A DNA stretch of 64,000 nt from Clostridium sp. TW13 (GCF_024345225.1 NZ_BROD01000001.1:1054001-1118000); one strand, 5' to 3'. Positions 36,288 through 45,717 are shown, counted from the stretch's first letter. The notes: generated from the letters alone by a model not told the origin. Numbers and translations are program-made.

Positions 36288-37556
36288 ATGGGAAATCAAC
36301 AATTTCAGAAGACACCTTTTGCAAGACTTTTAATAGGTGCAGTACTTGGACTAGGAACATCAATAGCACCTTTAGTATTATTAGGATTTGGGTTAGCAAC
36401 CTTTAATATTATAAGAATAGTAGGGGTTCAAAATGCAACAGCTGTATATGGTATGGTAGGAGGAATAACAGGAATATTTTTAGTTATAACATCTCCATTA
36501 GGTGGAGCTATAGCAGATAAAACAAGAGTTAAGATGGGAAGAAGAAGATTTTGGATGGTTACAGGGAGTATAGGTGGAGCATTGTCAATGTTGACATTTA
36601 CTTATGCTAATTCAGTACCAGTACTTATAATAGGTTATTGCTTAGCAAACTTCTTCTATGGAATGGTTACTTTATCTTGTTATGCAGTAGTACCAGAACA
36701 AGTTGATCCAGAGAGATTTGGTAGAGTATCTGGATTGTTTGGTGCAGCAGCTCCAATCTGCGTTATGATTGGGCAAGCCATACTTGGAATATATGCAGAT
36801 GTACCTGTTCAACAAAAGCTTTTAGCAATTATAATTATTCAGGTTATAGGCGGATTATCAGCAGCAGTTCTTATTAAAGATACTCAATTTACAGGAACTG
36901 TAGAAAAGAAGAAAAGCTTTGGTGAAGGGTTAAAGAATTTCTATCCAAGCATAAAGAAATATCCAGAGTATACTTGGGCACTTCTTACTAAGTTATTTAT
37001 AAATGTTACAAATGCAGGATTAAGTATGTTAACTCTTTTCTATATAATGAGATTCCATCTTGGTGAAGGCGATATCATGAGAGTTATGGCATATCAATCA
37101 CCAGCAATAATGTTAATGGTTTTATCAGGAATATTCGGAGGCTTTGTATCAGATAAGATAAGAAGACAGAAACCTTTTGTAATGCTAGCAGCATTAATAA
37201 CAGGAGTTTGTATGATTGCATTTGCATTCTCAGGTAGTGTTACTTTTGTAATAGTAGGAAACTTCTTCTTTAACTTTGGATTTGGTATGTACACAGCCGT
37301 AGATAATGCATTGGTTAACAGAATATTACCATCTAAAGAGAACGCAGGTAAAGATATTGCAATAATGAACACAACAGTAAACTTATCATCAGCAATAGTT
37401 CAATTTATAGCTCCAATGCTTATAGCATTAGGCACAAAGCTAATGGGAGATGATGGATATACCTTCTTCTTCTTAATGCTTGCAGGTTTCTCAATACTTT
37501 CAGCTTTAGTAGTTTTACCAATACCTGAAATCGGTCAATCAGAAAATAGTAAATAA
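36288..37556 (+). CDS. MFS transporter, copy 1
   Basis: A 422-residue, 12-helix major facilitator protein. It has the MFS loop signature GGAIADKTRVKMGRRR between helices 2 and 3. By its position between a GH39-fused regulator and glycosidase genes it probably imports an oligosaccharide or glycoside. The protein at 45943 is almost the same (about ten differences in 422 residues, mostly at the C-terminus), so this is a recent duplication or conversion. Start after CATAGGAGGTATTATTCATT. It is divergent from the AraC-GH39 gene. Confidence 0.88.
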   Translation: MGNQQFQKTPFARLLIGAVLGLGTSIAPLVLLGFGLATFNIIRIVGVQNATAVYGMVGGITGIFLVITSPLGGAIADKTRVKMGRRRFWMVTGSIGGALSMLTFTYANSVPVLIIGYCLANFFYGMVTLSCYAVVPEQVDPERFGRVSGLFGAAAPICVMIGQAILGIYADVPVQQKLLAIIIIQVIGGLSAAVLIKDTQFTGTVEKKKSFGEGLKNFYPSIKKYPEYTWALLTKLFINVTNAGLSMLTLFYIMRFHLGEGDIMRVMAYQSPAIMLMVLSGIFGGFVSDKIRRQKPFVMLAALITGVCMIAFAFSGSVTFVIVGNFFFNFGFGMYTAVDNALVNRILPSKENAGKDIAIMNTTVNLSSAIVQFIAPMLIALGTKLMGDDGYTFFFLMLAGFSILSALVVLPIPEIGQSENSK

Positions 37557-37649
37557 AGAAATGATAATGGAATATTTAAAAAATATTTAATAAAATTAGG
37601 GGCAAACTTGCAATGTTAACGTAGGTTTGTCCCTGTACATATAGTGATA

Positions 37650-37922
37650 TTTATCCGATAGCTAGCATCCGTAACACTCCAACCTTATATGAAACTCCTC
37701 TTCCTAAAGTCAGATGAGTACTCACAGAGTAAGCGACCATCATCAAATCATAGATTTGAGATGTCTGCTTAACCGATTCACACTAAATCATAGATTTAGT
37801 GTGAATCGGTTAAGTTGGAGATAACGGCTGCACGCTCCTGGACGAGGTACCCCTTGAGGGTGTAAGTTCAACTAAGATTCAGATGGGGATACACCCCACC
37901 TGAATCTTAGTTGAACTTGATA
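37650..37922 (+). repeat. Structured interspersed repeat, copy A
   Basis: 273 bp, from TTTATCCGATAG to ACTTGATA, recurring in the same direction at 42849-43098. It holds several hairpins: 19-bp arms around ATA (centre near 37790), a smaller one with the same AAATCATAGATTT core (near 37750), and a 22-nt-arm hairpin at the 3' end. An outer helix joins GCATCCGT with ACGGCTGC. No reading frame. It may be a miniature mobile element or a structured RNA. Confidence 0.85.
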
Positions 37923-38059
37923 AAAATATGGATTTGAAATCAAGAAGAAAGAAGATAAGTCTCAATATAAATATTAATTAATGAATAAAAGTCTTATATT
38001 TTAATGTGGATTAAACAGGTTGGTTAATAAAAAAGAATATGATACTGAGTTTATTTATA

Positions 38060-38112
38060 TATAGGTCTATAAGTAAAGGGTTTCTTGATAAACTTAAGAC
38101 ATGTAATATAAA
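38060..38112 (+). promoter_or_regulatory. Promoter of the soluble chemotaxis gene with shared 31-nt motif
   Basis: A 31-nt motif (38060-38090) identical at 27 positions to 36199-36229. It ends in a -35-like TTGATA, then a 16-nt spacer and TATAAA (38107-38112). Confidence 0.6.
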
Positions 38113-38144
38113 TAAACAATTTATTTGATTTTAAGGAGGAGCGC

Positions 38145-38963
38145 ATGGAAGATATTTTTAATTCATTAATAGACTCAGCTTTGGTAATTAAAGAATTGTT
38201 TAAAGAAGATACTGCAATTGTTATTGAGGATAAAGAAAAAATATTGCTTGTATCAGAGGGTGAAACAATAAAACCACCAAATAAAGCAGGGGATAAAGTA
38301 GAGGATAATATTGCAAAAGATAAATTAAAAGCAAATAAAAAAACTACATTCACCACTCTTACAAAGGAGCAGCATGGAGTAGATCTTAAGCTTACCCATG
38401 TTCCAATTAAAGATTTAAATAATAATTATATAGGAACCTTTTGTTTGATGAGAAATACACAAAGAGAAAATTCAGTGGCTAACATTTCAGAAAAGTTGAT
38501 GGACTCAATTAAAGAAACAAATAATAAGGTAAATGTCATTGAAGACGATGCTACCAAGCTTTCTGATAATTTGAATATAATTATCGATAGAATAGAAAAA
38601 ACTTCAAAATCAATAAATGAAAGTAGTGGAGTAATTGATTTGATAAGTAATATTTCAAAACAATTAAATATGTTAGGTTTAAATGCCTCAATTGAGGCAG
38701 CTAGAGCAGGTGAACAAGGTAAAGGTTTTTCAATAGTAGCTAGTGAAATAAGAAAATTATCTTTAGTAAGTCAAGAATCTGCTAAGGAGATATTTTCATA
38801 CTTGCAAGAGATGAGAGATAGCATAGAAGTAATAAATAATTCAATAGGTCTATTAGGAGATGTAGCGACTAATCAAGCAGAAAGTATTGAAGATGTTTCT
38901 AAAACTTTAAATGAAATATCTCTAAGCTCGCACAAGTTGGTTGAGAATGCAAAAATGGACTGA
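38145..38963 (+). CDS. Short soluble methyl-accepting chemotaxis-like protein
   Basis: A 272-residue protein without membrane helices. The first 105 residues look like a small PAS/Cache-type sensor; the rest is a helical MCP signalling domain with the conserved tip ([20 protein letters not shown]). The signalling part is shorter than in full receptors. It shares its promoter motif with the first MFS gene and precedes GH3 by 26 nt, so it may link sugar availability to motility or act as a cytoplasmic array member. Start after AAGGAGGAGCGC. Confidence 0.82.
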   Translation: MEDIFNSLIDSALVIKELFKEDTAIVIEDKEKILLVSEGETIKPPNKAGDKVEDNIAKDKLKANKKTTFTTLTKEQHGVDLKLTHVPIKDLNNNYIGTFCLMRNTQRENSVANISEKLMDSIKETNNKVNVIEDDATKLSDNLNIIIDRIEKTSKSINESSGVIDLISNISKQLNMLGLNASIEAARAGEQGKGFSIVASEIRKLSLVSQESAKEIFSYLQEMRDSIEVINNSIGLLGDVATNQAESIEDVSKTLNEISLSSHKLVENAKMD

Positions 38964-38989
38964 ATTAAATGGGAGAGGAAGTAAGATTT

Positions 38990-40699
38990 ATGATAGATTT
39001 AAAAGCAAAACCATTTTATTTAAAGGATGAGGATATTAAATGGGTAGAAGAAACAATTAAAGGAATGGATTTAATTGAAAAAGTAGGACAACTATTTTGT
39101 CCAGTAGGAGTTACAGATGATGAAGAGCAATTGAAAGGCTTTTTATCAAAAATAAAACCTGGTGGAATGATGTACAGACCTGGGAAAGGTGAAGATATAA
39201 GAAGAACTCATAAATTACTTCAAGATAATTCAAAGATTCCTTTACTACTTGCAGCAAACCTTGAAGCAGGTGGAAATGGAACTGCTATAGATGGAACATA
39301 TTTTGGTAAGCAAATGCAAGTTGCAGCTACAGATGATGAAGATATGGCATATAAATTGGGGTTAGTTTCAGGAAGAGAAGGGAGAGTTGCAGGTTGTAAT
39401 TGGGCCTTTGCTCCAATCGTAGATATTGATATGAACTTCAGAAATCCAATCACTAATGTAAGAACTTATGGAAGTGACCCTAAAAGAGTACTTAGAATGG
39501 CAAGGCAATGCATGAAGGGAATGACTGAATCAGGGTTGGCTGTATCTATAAAGCACTTTCCTGGAGATGGTGTGGATGAAAGAGATCAGCATCTTTTAAG
39601 CTCAGTGAATTCTTTATCAGTAGAAGAATGGGACAAGACTTATGGAATGATTTATAAAGGGCTCATAGAAGATGGTGCTCAAACAGTAATGGCAGGACAT
39701 ATTTTATTGCCAAACTATAGTAAAAAGTTAAATCCTGATTTAAAAGATGAAGAAATAATGCCAGCAACTTTATCAGAAGAGATATTAAATGGTTTATTAA
39801 GAGAAAAATTAGGCTTTAACGGTCTTATTGTTACAGATGCAACAGCAATGATTGGATTTAATGTTGCTGAAAGAAGAGAAATTTCAGTACCAAAATCAAT
39901 AGCTTGTGGATGCGATATGTTTTTATTTAATAAGAATATTGAAGAGGACTTTAACTTCATGTTAAAGGGAATAAAAAATGGAATTTTAACTATTGAAAGA
40001 GTAGATGAAGCAGTAACAAGGATTTTGGCAACTAAAGCATCCTTAGGATTACATAAACAAAAAGCAGAAGATACTTTAGTTTTAGATGAAGAAGCATTAA
40101 AAGTTTTAAAATGTGAAGAACATGAAACTTGGGCGAGAGAATGTGCAGATAAGTCTGTTACTTTAGTGAAAGATACTCAAAATCTTTTACCTATAACTTC
40201 TGAAAAATACAAGAGAGTTAGACTTTATGTATTGGGAGATAGTGAAGATGGTGGATTTAAAGAAGGAGAACAAGCAAGTGATAAGGTAAAACAAAAGTTA
40301 GAAGCAGAGGGGTTTGAAGTAGATGTTTTTGATAACAAAAAGTTGGATTTTAGGGAAGTCTTTGAAGGTGGAATTGAAGAGTTAAAGTCTAAATATGATT
40401 TGATTATATATGTTGCAAATATAGAAACTGCAAGTAATCAAACAACTGTAAGAGTAGATTGGATACATCTAATGGCGGCAAATGCACCATGGTTTGTAAA
40501 AGATATACCAACAATGTTTATATCAGTAGCAAATCCATATCATTTATTAGATGTACCGATGATAAAAACATTTATAAATGCGTATTCATCAAATGAATAT
40601 GTAGTAGATGCAGTAATTGATAAGATTACTGGTAAATCAGAGTTTAAAGGAATTAGCCCTGTAGATCCATTCTGCAATGTTTGGGGAGCAAGATTTTAA
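38990..40699 (+). CDS. GH3 enzyme, NagZ-like (beta-N-acetylglucosaminidase or phosphorylase type)
   Basis: A 569-residue cytoplasmic GH3 protein: TIM barrel (about 15-360) and a second alpha/beta domain. The nucleophile is Asp283 (GLIVTDATAM). The loop KHFPGDGVDERDQH carries the Asp199-x-His201 dyad of the NagZ branch, where His is the acid/base and some members use phosphate. Substrates could be beta-glucosides or N-acetylglucosaminides. No signal peptide. The preferred start is the ATG at 38990, after GAGAGGAAG; a start at 38969 would overlap this site. Followed by beta-phosphoglucomutase. Confidence 0.82.
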   Translation: MIDLKAKPFYLKDEDIKWVEETIKGMDLIEKVGQLFCPVGVTDDEEQLKGFLSKIKPGGMMYRPGKGEDIRRTHKLLQDNSKIPLLLAANLEAGGNGTAIDGTYFGKQMQVAATDDEDMAYKLGLVSGREGRVAGCNWAFAPIVDIDMNFRNPITNVRTYGSDPKRVLRMARQCMKGMTESGLAVSIKHFPGDGVDERDQHLLSSVNSLSVEEWDKTYGMIYKGLIEDGAQTVMAGHILLPNYSKKLNPDLKDEEIMPATLSEEILNGLLREKLGFNGLIVTDATAMIGFNVAERREISVPKSIACGCDMFLFNKNIEEDFNFMLKGIKNGILTIERVDEAVTRILATKASLGLHKQKAEDTLVLDEEALKVLKCEEHETWARECADKSVTLVKDTQNLLPITSEKYKRVRLYVLGDSEDGGFKEGEQASDKVKQKLEAEGFEVDVFDNKKLDFREVFEGGIEELKSKYDLIIYVANIETASNQTTVRVDWIHLMAANAPWFVKDIPTMFISVANPYHLLDVPMIKTFINAYSSNEYVVDAVIDKITGKSEFKGISPVDPFCNVWGARF

Positions 40700-40795
40700 T
40701 TTATAAACAATATTGTAGATAGCACATAGGAATTATTTATATAAGAACGGACCCAAGAAAAATTTGTTTTAGTTTAATTTAGAGGTGAAGTTACA

Positions 40796-41440
40796 ATGAG
40801 TATAAAAGCAGTGATTTTTGATTTGGATGGAGTTATAGTTTCAACTGATGACTACCACTACAGAGCTTGGAAAGCAATGGCTGATGAGAAAGGTATATAT
40901 TTTGACAGAACTATAAATGAAAGACTTCGTGGAGTTAGCAGAATGGAAAGTTTAGAAATAATCTTAGAAAAAGCTAACAAAGAGTACACTAATGAAGAAA
41001 AAAATAGTATGGCAGAAAAAAAGAATAATTTATATAGAGAATTATTAAATGAACTTACTCCAGATGATATATTACCAGGAGTAATGAAGGCATTGGAGGA
41101 GTTAAAAGCAAATAATATAAAAATAGCAATAGGTTCATCAAGTAAAAACACTCCATTTATCCTTGAAAAAATAGGTTTAAGCAATTACTTTGATGGAGTA
41201 GCAGATGGAAATGAAATAGAAAATAGTAAGCCAGATCCAGAAGTATTCTTGCTTGCAGCAAAAAAAGTAAAAGTAGTACCAGAAGAATGTTTAGTAGTTG
41301 AAGATGCAGATGCAGGAGTTGAAGCAGCCCTAGCTGGAAATATGAAAGTTTTAGCTGTTGGATATGCTTCAAACAATGAAACAGCTAACTATAAGTTTAA
41401 GGATTTATCTACAGTAGAGATTACTGAAATTATTAAATAA
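40796..41440 (+). CDS. pgmB: Beta-phosphoglucomutase
   Basis: A 214-residue HAD-family mutase converting beta-glucose 1-phosphate to glucose 6-phosphate. Diagnostic features are FDLDGVIVSTD (nucleophile Asp9 and Asp11 region), the cap segment RLRGVSRMESLEIIL, IGSSSKN and the EDADAGVEAA loop. It lets the cell use a phosphorolytic route. It follows the GH3 gene by 96 nt in the same direction, and a bidirectional terminator comes after it. Start after AGAGGTGAAGTTACA. Confidence 0.92.
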   Translation: MSIKAVIFDLDGVIVSTDDYHYRAWKAMADEKGIYFDRTINERLRGVSRMESLEIILEKANKEYTNEEKNSMAEKKNNLYRELLNELTPDDILPGVMKALEELKANNIKIAIGSSSKNTPFILEKIGLSNYFDGVADGNEIENSKPDPEVFLLAAKKVKVVPEECLVVEDADAGVEAALAGNMKVLAVGYASNNETANYKFKDLSTVEITEIIK

Positions 41441-41496
41441 TGTGGTATTTTTAGTGATCTGAGTTTAGATGTGATGATATGTTTGAATTAAAAATA

Positions 41497-41539
41497 TTAA
41501 AAAGACAATAGGTGATTCAATAACCTATTGTCTTTTTAA
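41497..41539. terminator. Bidirectional terminator between pgmB and AraC
   Basis: 17-nt complementary arms (41497-41513 and 41523-41539) with A/T-rich outer ends, between convergent genes. Confidence 0.88.
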
Positions 41540-41562
41540 TTGAATGAAAATTTGTTATAACG

Positions 41563-42657
41563 TTAATAAAGTTTTCTGTATTGTTGAGGGGATGATTGAT
41601 AGTGCTTTTTAAAGGTTCTAGAAAAATGATCCACAGAATTATAACCTACATATTCAGATATTTTTTCTATTGATAAGTTAGTATTTATAAGATAATCTTT
41701 TGCATCTGACATTTTTAATTTTGTTATTAAGGCAATAAGGTTTAAGCCAGTATTTTTTTTTATTAAAGTACTCAAATGCGCTTCGCTGTAATGAAAATGT
41801 TCAGCCAGGGATTTTAAGGTGAGCTTTCGGTAGTTATGTTGTATATATTGTAAAACTAAAGAAAAATCACTGTCTAAATCATAATTGTAAAACTGAATTG
41901 TTTCACTGTAGTTTCTTAAGATATTTGCAAAAAGAATATTAGCCCAACTAATGCTACAGTTATTATAATAAATATCACCTTTATAATTTTCCAGAATCAA
42001 ATTCTTAATTATTATTTTTATGTCAGCTGAATTATCAGTGTTAAACAGAAGATAATTTGAAGAGGTTTGATTATAAAGAATTGTTCTGAAGAAATAAGAA
42101 AGCAAATCTTTTTGTGATAACAAGGTAAAGAAAGCTCTGTCAAAGGTGCTTCTTTTAATAGTAATAGTAATAATAATAGAATTAACATCATCAACAATTA
42201 TGTTATGTAAGGACATGGGTGCAATTATGCATAATTCACCTTCATTTAGTGTACGGTGTTCCTTTTCGAATATAAGTTGACAGTTACCCTTGAATACATA
42301 TGATATCTCAAAATAATTATGAGAATGAGGCTGGTCATTTAAATAACTAAAATGTTTAATTACAAAAATATCACTATTTTCTGGCAGAATATCAGATTCC
42401 CCTATTTCTGTATTGGAATGAACGTTAATAATACTATTAATATAAATTGGCAATTGATTCAATAAATCTAAAAAGTCATTATCATTTAAGTTTGACAAAA
42501 GAAATTTATTAGGTAATGTTGGTTTTTGAGTTACATAATTTTCTCTATTATACAGTTCTAAAACTATATCTCTAAAACCTTTATTCTTATTATGATTAAA
42601 ATGATATTCTGTTAATATATGTTGAACCATGCCTGAAGTTACGTACATATCTGTCAT
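41563..42657 (-). CDS. AraC-family regulator 1 of the duplicated pair
   Basis: A 364-residue regulator: N-terminal cupin-type sugar-binding region (HSHNYFEISYVFKGNC, EGELCIIAP) and C-terminal AraC double helix-turn-helix (LTLKSLAEHFHYSEAHLSTL; IEKISEYVGYNSVDHFSRTF). It is clearly paralogous to the regulator at 47281-48384 along its whole length. Divergent from the GH2 gene; the 77-nt promoter block lies between them and is the likely target. Start after AAAGGAGTATTAGAAT. Confidence 0.9.
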   Translation of the reverse strand: MTDMYVTSGMVQHILTEYHFNHNKNKGFRDIVLELYNRENYVTQKPTLPNKFLLSNLNDNDFLDLLNQLPIYINSIINVHSNTEIGESDILPENSDIFVIKHFSYLNDQPHSHNYFEISYVFKGNCQLIFEKEHRTLNEGELCIIAPMSLHNIIVDDVNSIIITITIKRSTFDRAFFTLLSQKDLLSYFFRTILYNQTSSNYLLFNTDNSADIKIIIKNLILENYKGDIYYNNCSISWANILFANILRNYSETIQFYNYDLDSDFSLVLQYIQHNYRKLTLKSLAEHFHYSEAHLSTLIKKNTGLNLIALITKLKMSDAKDYLINTNLSIEKISEYVGYNSVDHFSRTFKKHYQSSPQQYRKLY

Positions 42658-42756
42658 ATTCTAATACTCCTTTCTTAAGGTAAATAGTATATCATAATAG
42701 ACTAAACGAAAACTTTTTATGAATCAAATTGTATCATAAAATACAAAGGAAAGACA

Positions 42757-42833
42757 ATCTAAAAAAAAGTCGGATTTTCATAAAATTACAACATGGATAG
42801 ATATTTTCTTGCATGTTAAAATGTTTACATGAA
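42757..42833 (+). promoter_or_regulatory. 77-nt conserved control block P1, upstream of GH2
   Basis: Gap-free relative of 45795-45871 and 48461-48537. It begins ATCTAAAAAA, contains CATGGATWGATATT and ends TAAAATGTTTACAT. TAAAAT (42817-42822) fits a -10, 17 nt after a weak TGGATA -35, which suggests activation by AraC. The repeat element B begins 15 nt downstream. Confidence 0.7.
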
Positions 42834-42848
42834 ATGATGTTTTATAGG

Positions 42849-43098
42849 TTTATCCGATAGCTAGCATCCGTAACACTCCACTTTATATGAAACTCCCCTT
42901 CCTAAAGTCAGATGAGTACTCACAGAGTAAGCGACCATCATCAAATCATAGATTCGAGATGTCTGCTTAACCGATTCACACTAAATCATAGATTTAAATT
43001 TTCTGCTTAAGTTGGAGATAACGGATGCACGCTCCTGGATAAGTTAAACTAACATTCAGATGGGGATACACCCCACCTGAATCAAGTTTCACTTGATA
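42849..43098 (+). repeat. Structured interspersed repeat, copy B, in the GH2 leader
   Basis: 250-bp copy of the element at 37650-37922, nearly identical over its first 140 bp. One arm of the large ATA hairpin and about 20 bp near the 3' end differ. The outer helix is perfect here (GCATCCGT with ACGGATGC). It lies between the P1 promoter and the GH2 start, so it would be transcribed as leader RNA. Confidence 0.85.
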
Positions 43099-43140
43099 TA
43101 GACTTGATATAGAAATGAAGATAAAAAGGACGTGAAGGAT

Positions 43141-45627
43141 ATGAATACTAGAGTAAGATCAAGAGTTAAGTTTAATAAAGATTGGTATTTTACAAGAAAT
43201 GAAATTGGGCCAATTCCTAAGAATCATCAAAAATCAGCGTTAATAGGTGGATATACTAATAATGCTATTGATGAAGAAGGGTCACTATTTCTTAACGGTT
43301 CTGCAATTGAACCACTTTTAAAGGTTATGCATAGACCAAGAGCAGCTTCAGAACATGAATATAAAGATTGGTTTGCTATGGAGTCTATTGAAAAGGGGAA
43401 AGAAGGTTGGGAAAAAGTTAAATTACCTCATGATGCCGTTCTTAATCAAGAGTATGTAATGGATTTTAAAAATGGCATGTACGGATTTCTACCACAAACA
43501 GTAGGATATTATAGAAAGACCTTTACTTTACCTAAAGAGGATGAAGGTAAAAAGATTTTTATTGAATTTGATGGTGTTGGAAGAATATCAGATTATTGGG
43601 TGAATGGCTGTTATATTGGCGAGAATTTTAGTGGATATAATAGTTTTAGTTTTGATATTACAGATTTATTGAAATATGGAGAAGAAGGAGAAAATGTAAT
43701 TCTTGTAAAGATAGATACTACATGTGGTAATGAAGGTTGGTGGTATGAAGGTGGAGGAATTTACCGAAATGTCTGGCTTACAAAAACTGATAAACTTCAT
43801 GTTGATAAGTGGGGAACTTATGTACAAACTCCTAGAATAGAGCAGGATAAGGCTGTAATTAGAGTTGAAACAGTGATTTTTAACGAAGATTTTGATGCGG
43901 CAGAGTATACTCTTAAGACTTCAATAATCAATCCTTATGGAGATTTTGTTGGGGAGAATGTTGTAAATATAATGAATGAGGGTATGCATAAGAATAAGGT
44001 GATTCAAGAGATAACTGTTTGCAATCCTGAACTATGGGAAATAGATTCTCCTAAGCTTTATAAGGCTATTACAGAAGTAATTGTTCATGATGAAATTAAG
44101 GATGATTATGAAACTGTATTTGGAATAAGAAGTATTGAATATACAACTAAAGGACTATTCTTAAATGGGAAACATACTCCTATTAAAGGAATGTCAGTAC
44201 ATCAAGACTTTGCTGGAGTTGGTGTGGCAGTGCCTGATAGAATACATGAGTTCAAGATTAAAAAGCTTAAGGAAGCAGGGGTTAATGCCTATAGATGTGC
44301 CCACAATTTACCAGCATCTGAACTGCTTGATGCATGTGACAGGTTAGGGATGCTTGTTATGAATGAAGGCAGACTTTTAGAAGCAAGTGAAATAAGAATA
44401 AAAGAACTTGAAGCTCAAGTATTACGTGATAGAAATCATCCAAGTGTATTTATGTGGAGTATTAGCAATGAAGAATTTATTGGAGGAAGTAGTTTGTCAA
44501 TACGTATGCATAAACGTATGAGAAATATAGTTAAATCTCTTGATCCAACAAGACTTGTTACAAGTGCTGATATATTTGGATCAAGTTCAGGAAAACACAT
44601 GGATGCACTTGATGTTATAGGCGTAAATTATATAGAGAGTGATTTGGCACAATCATACGTACTACAAAATCTTGAAGCTTATCCTGATAAGTTATTTATT
44701 AGTACTGAGAACGTGATGAAAGCAACTACAAGAGGATGCTATGAGGATAGTGTAGAAAAATGCTCCATATCCTGCTTGAATTCAGAAATAACACATATGA
44801 GTGTTACTCCGGTTGAGACAGCAGGAGGAGCAGGAGGAACATGTCCTCCAGAAAAGGCATGGGAATTCTACCTTAATAATCCTAGAATGGGTGGGTTATT
44901 CGTATGGACAGGCTTTGATTATCGTGGAGAACCATTCCCATTCTTTTGGCCATCTGTAATGGCTCAAAGCGGGACCTTTGATTTATGTGGTTTGCCAAAA
45001 GATAATTTTTATCTATATCAAGCTATGTGGATTGAAAATAAACCTTTAGTTCATTTGTTTCCTCATTGGACGTGGGCAGATAAGATTGGAGAAAATATTT
45101 CAGTAAGAGCAATAACCAATTGTGAAGAAGTGGAGCTTATTTTAAATGGAAAATCAATAGGAAGAAAGACGAAAGAAAAAGGGGAATACTACGTTGATTT
45201 TGATGTTGAATATATGCCAGGAGAACTTATTGTAAAAGCATATAGTAGTGGTATTGAAGTTGCAAAAGATGCTCAAAAGACTTCTGGACAACCAGCAGGT
45301 ATTTTATTGTTGCCTGATCAAACAATTATTAATGCTGATGGTGAGGATGTGACTATTGTAACTGCGGCTATAGTTGATAAAGACGGAATAATTGTACCTA
45401 ATGCTCAAAATAAGGTGAAGTTCAATGTAATTAGTAATGGAAGTTTGATAGGTACAGGAAATGGTAATCCAATGGACCATGATTCTGATAAAACAAATTA
45501 TAGAAATGCCTTTAATGGCTATTGCATTGCAATTGTACAATCAACAGAGGAAAGTGGCCCTATAATTATAGAGGCTTCATCTGATGAATTAGCTACAGCA
45601 AAAATAGAGATTATTGCATCAAAATAG
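43141..45627 (+). CDS. GH2 glycoside hydrolase (beta-galactosidase-like, DUF4982 type)
   Basis: An 828-residue enzyme: N-terminal jelly-roll (GYYRKTFTLP, GGGIYRNVWL), Ig-like domain, TIM barrel (about 340-600), then DUF4982 and Ig-like C-terminal domains. The acid/base is Glu444 (WSISNEEF) and the nucleophile is probably Glu523 (ISTENVM). No signal peptide, hence cytoplasmic. GH2 members cut beta-galactosides, glucuronides or related sugars; specificity is open. The ATG at 43141 follows AAGGACGTGAAGGAT; a GTG at 43132 lies inside this site. Probable AraC regulator 1 target. Confidence 0.88.
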   Translation: MNTRVRSRVKFNKDWYFTRNEIGPIPKNHQKSALIGGYTNNAIDEEGSLFLNGSAIEPLLKVMHRPRAASEHEYKDWFAMESIEKGKEGWEKVKLPHDAVLNQEYVMDFKNGMYGFLPQTVGYYRKTFTLPKEDEGKKIFIEFDGVGRISDYWVNGCYIGENFSGYNSFSFDITDLLKYGEEGENVILVKIDTTCGNEGWWYEGGGIYRNVWLTKTDKLHVDKWGTYVQTPRIEQDKAVIRVETVIFNEDFDAAEYTLKTSIINPYGDFVGENVVNIMNEGMHKNKVIQEITVCNPELWEIDSPKLYKAITEVIVHDEIKDDYETVFGIRSIEYTTKGLFLNGKHTPIKGMSVHQDFAGVGVAVPDRIHEFKIKKLKEAGVNAYRCAHNLPASELLDACDRLGMLVMNEGRLLEASEIRIKELEAQVLRDRNHPSVFMWSISNEEFIGGSSLSIRMHKRMRNIVKSLDPTRLVTSADIFGSSSGKHMDALDVIGVNYIESDLAQSYVLQNLEAYPDKLFISTENVMKATTRGCYEDSVEKCSISCLNSEITHMSVTPVETAGGAGGTCPPEKAWEFYLNNPRMGGLFVWTGFDYRGEPFPFFWPSVMAQSGTFDLCGLPKDNFYLYQAMWIENKPLVHLFPHWTWADKIGENISVRAITNCEEVELILNGKSIGRKTKEKGEYYVDFDVEYMPGELIVKAYSSGIEVAKDAQKTSGQPAGILLLPDQTIINADGEDVTIVTAAIVDKDGIIVPNAQNKVKFNVISNGSLIGTGNGNPMDHDSDKTNYRNAFNGYCIAIVQSTEESGPIIIEASSDELATAKIEIIASK

Positions 45628-45679
45628 TATATGTAGGTGGTCTGTAAAAGTAATTAGTAATTAAATCATTAATATTTTG

Positions 45680-45717
45680 GAATGATTTGCGATATATTTC
45701 GTAAATCATTCTTTTTT
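45680..45717 (+). terminator. Terminator of the GH2 gene
   Basis: GAATGATTT..CG pairs with CG..AAATCATTC (45680-45711), then six T. Confidence 0.8.

Noticed and set aside
37570-37640. Terminator after the first MFS gene
   Set aside because: GGGGCAAAC/GTTTGTCCC can pair but no T run follows, so termination is uncertain.
37650-43098. Composite transposon bounded by the two structured repeats
   Set aside because: No transposase or target duplication is visible, the repeats are direct, and the genes between them are ordinary members of the glycoside region.
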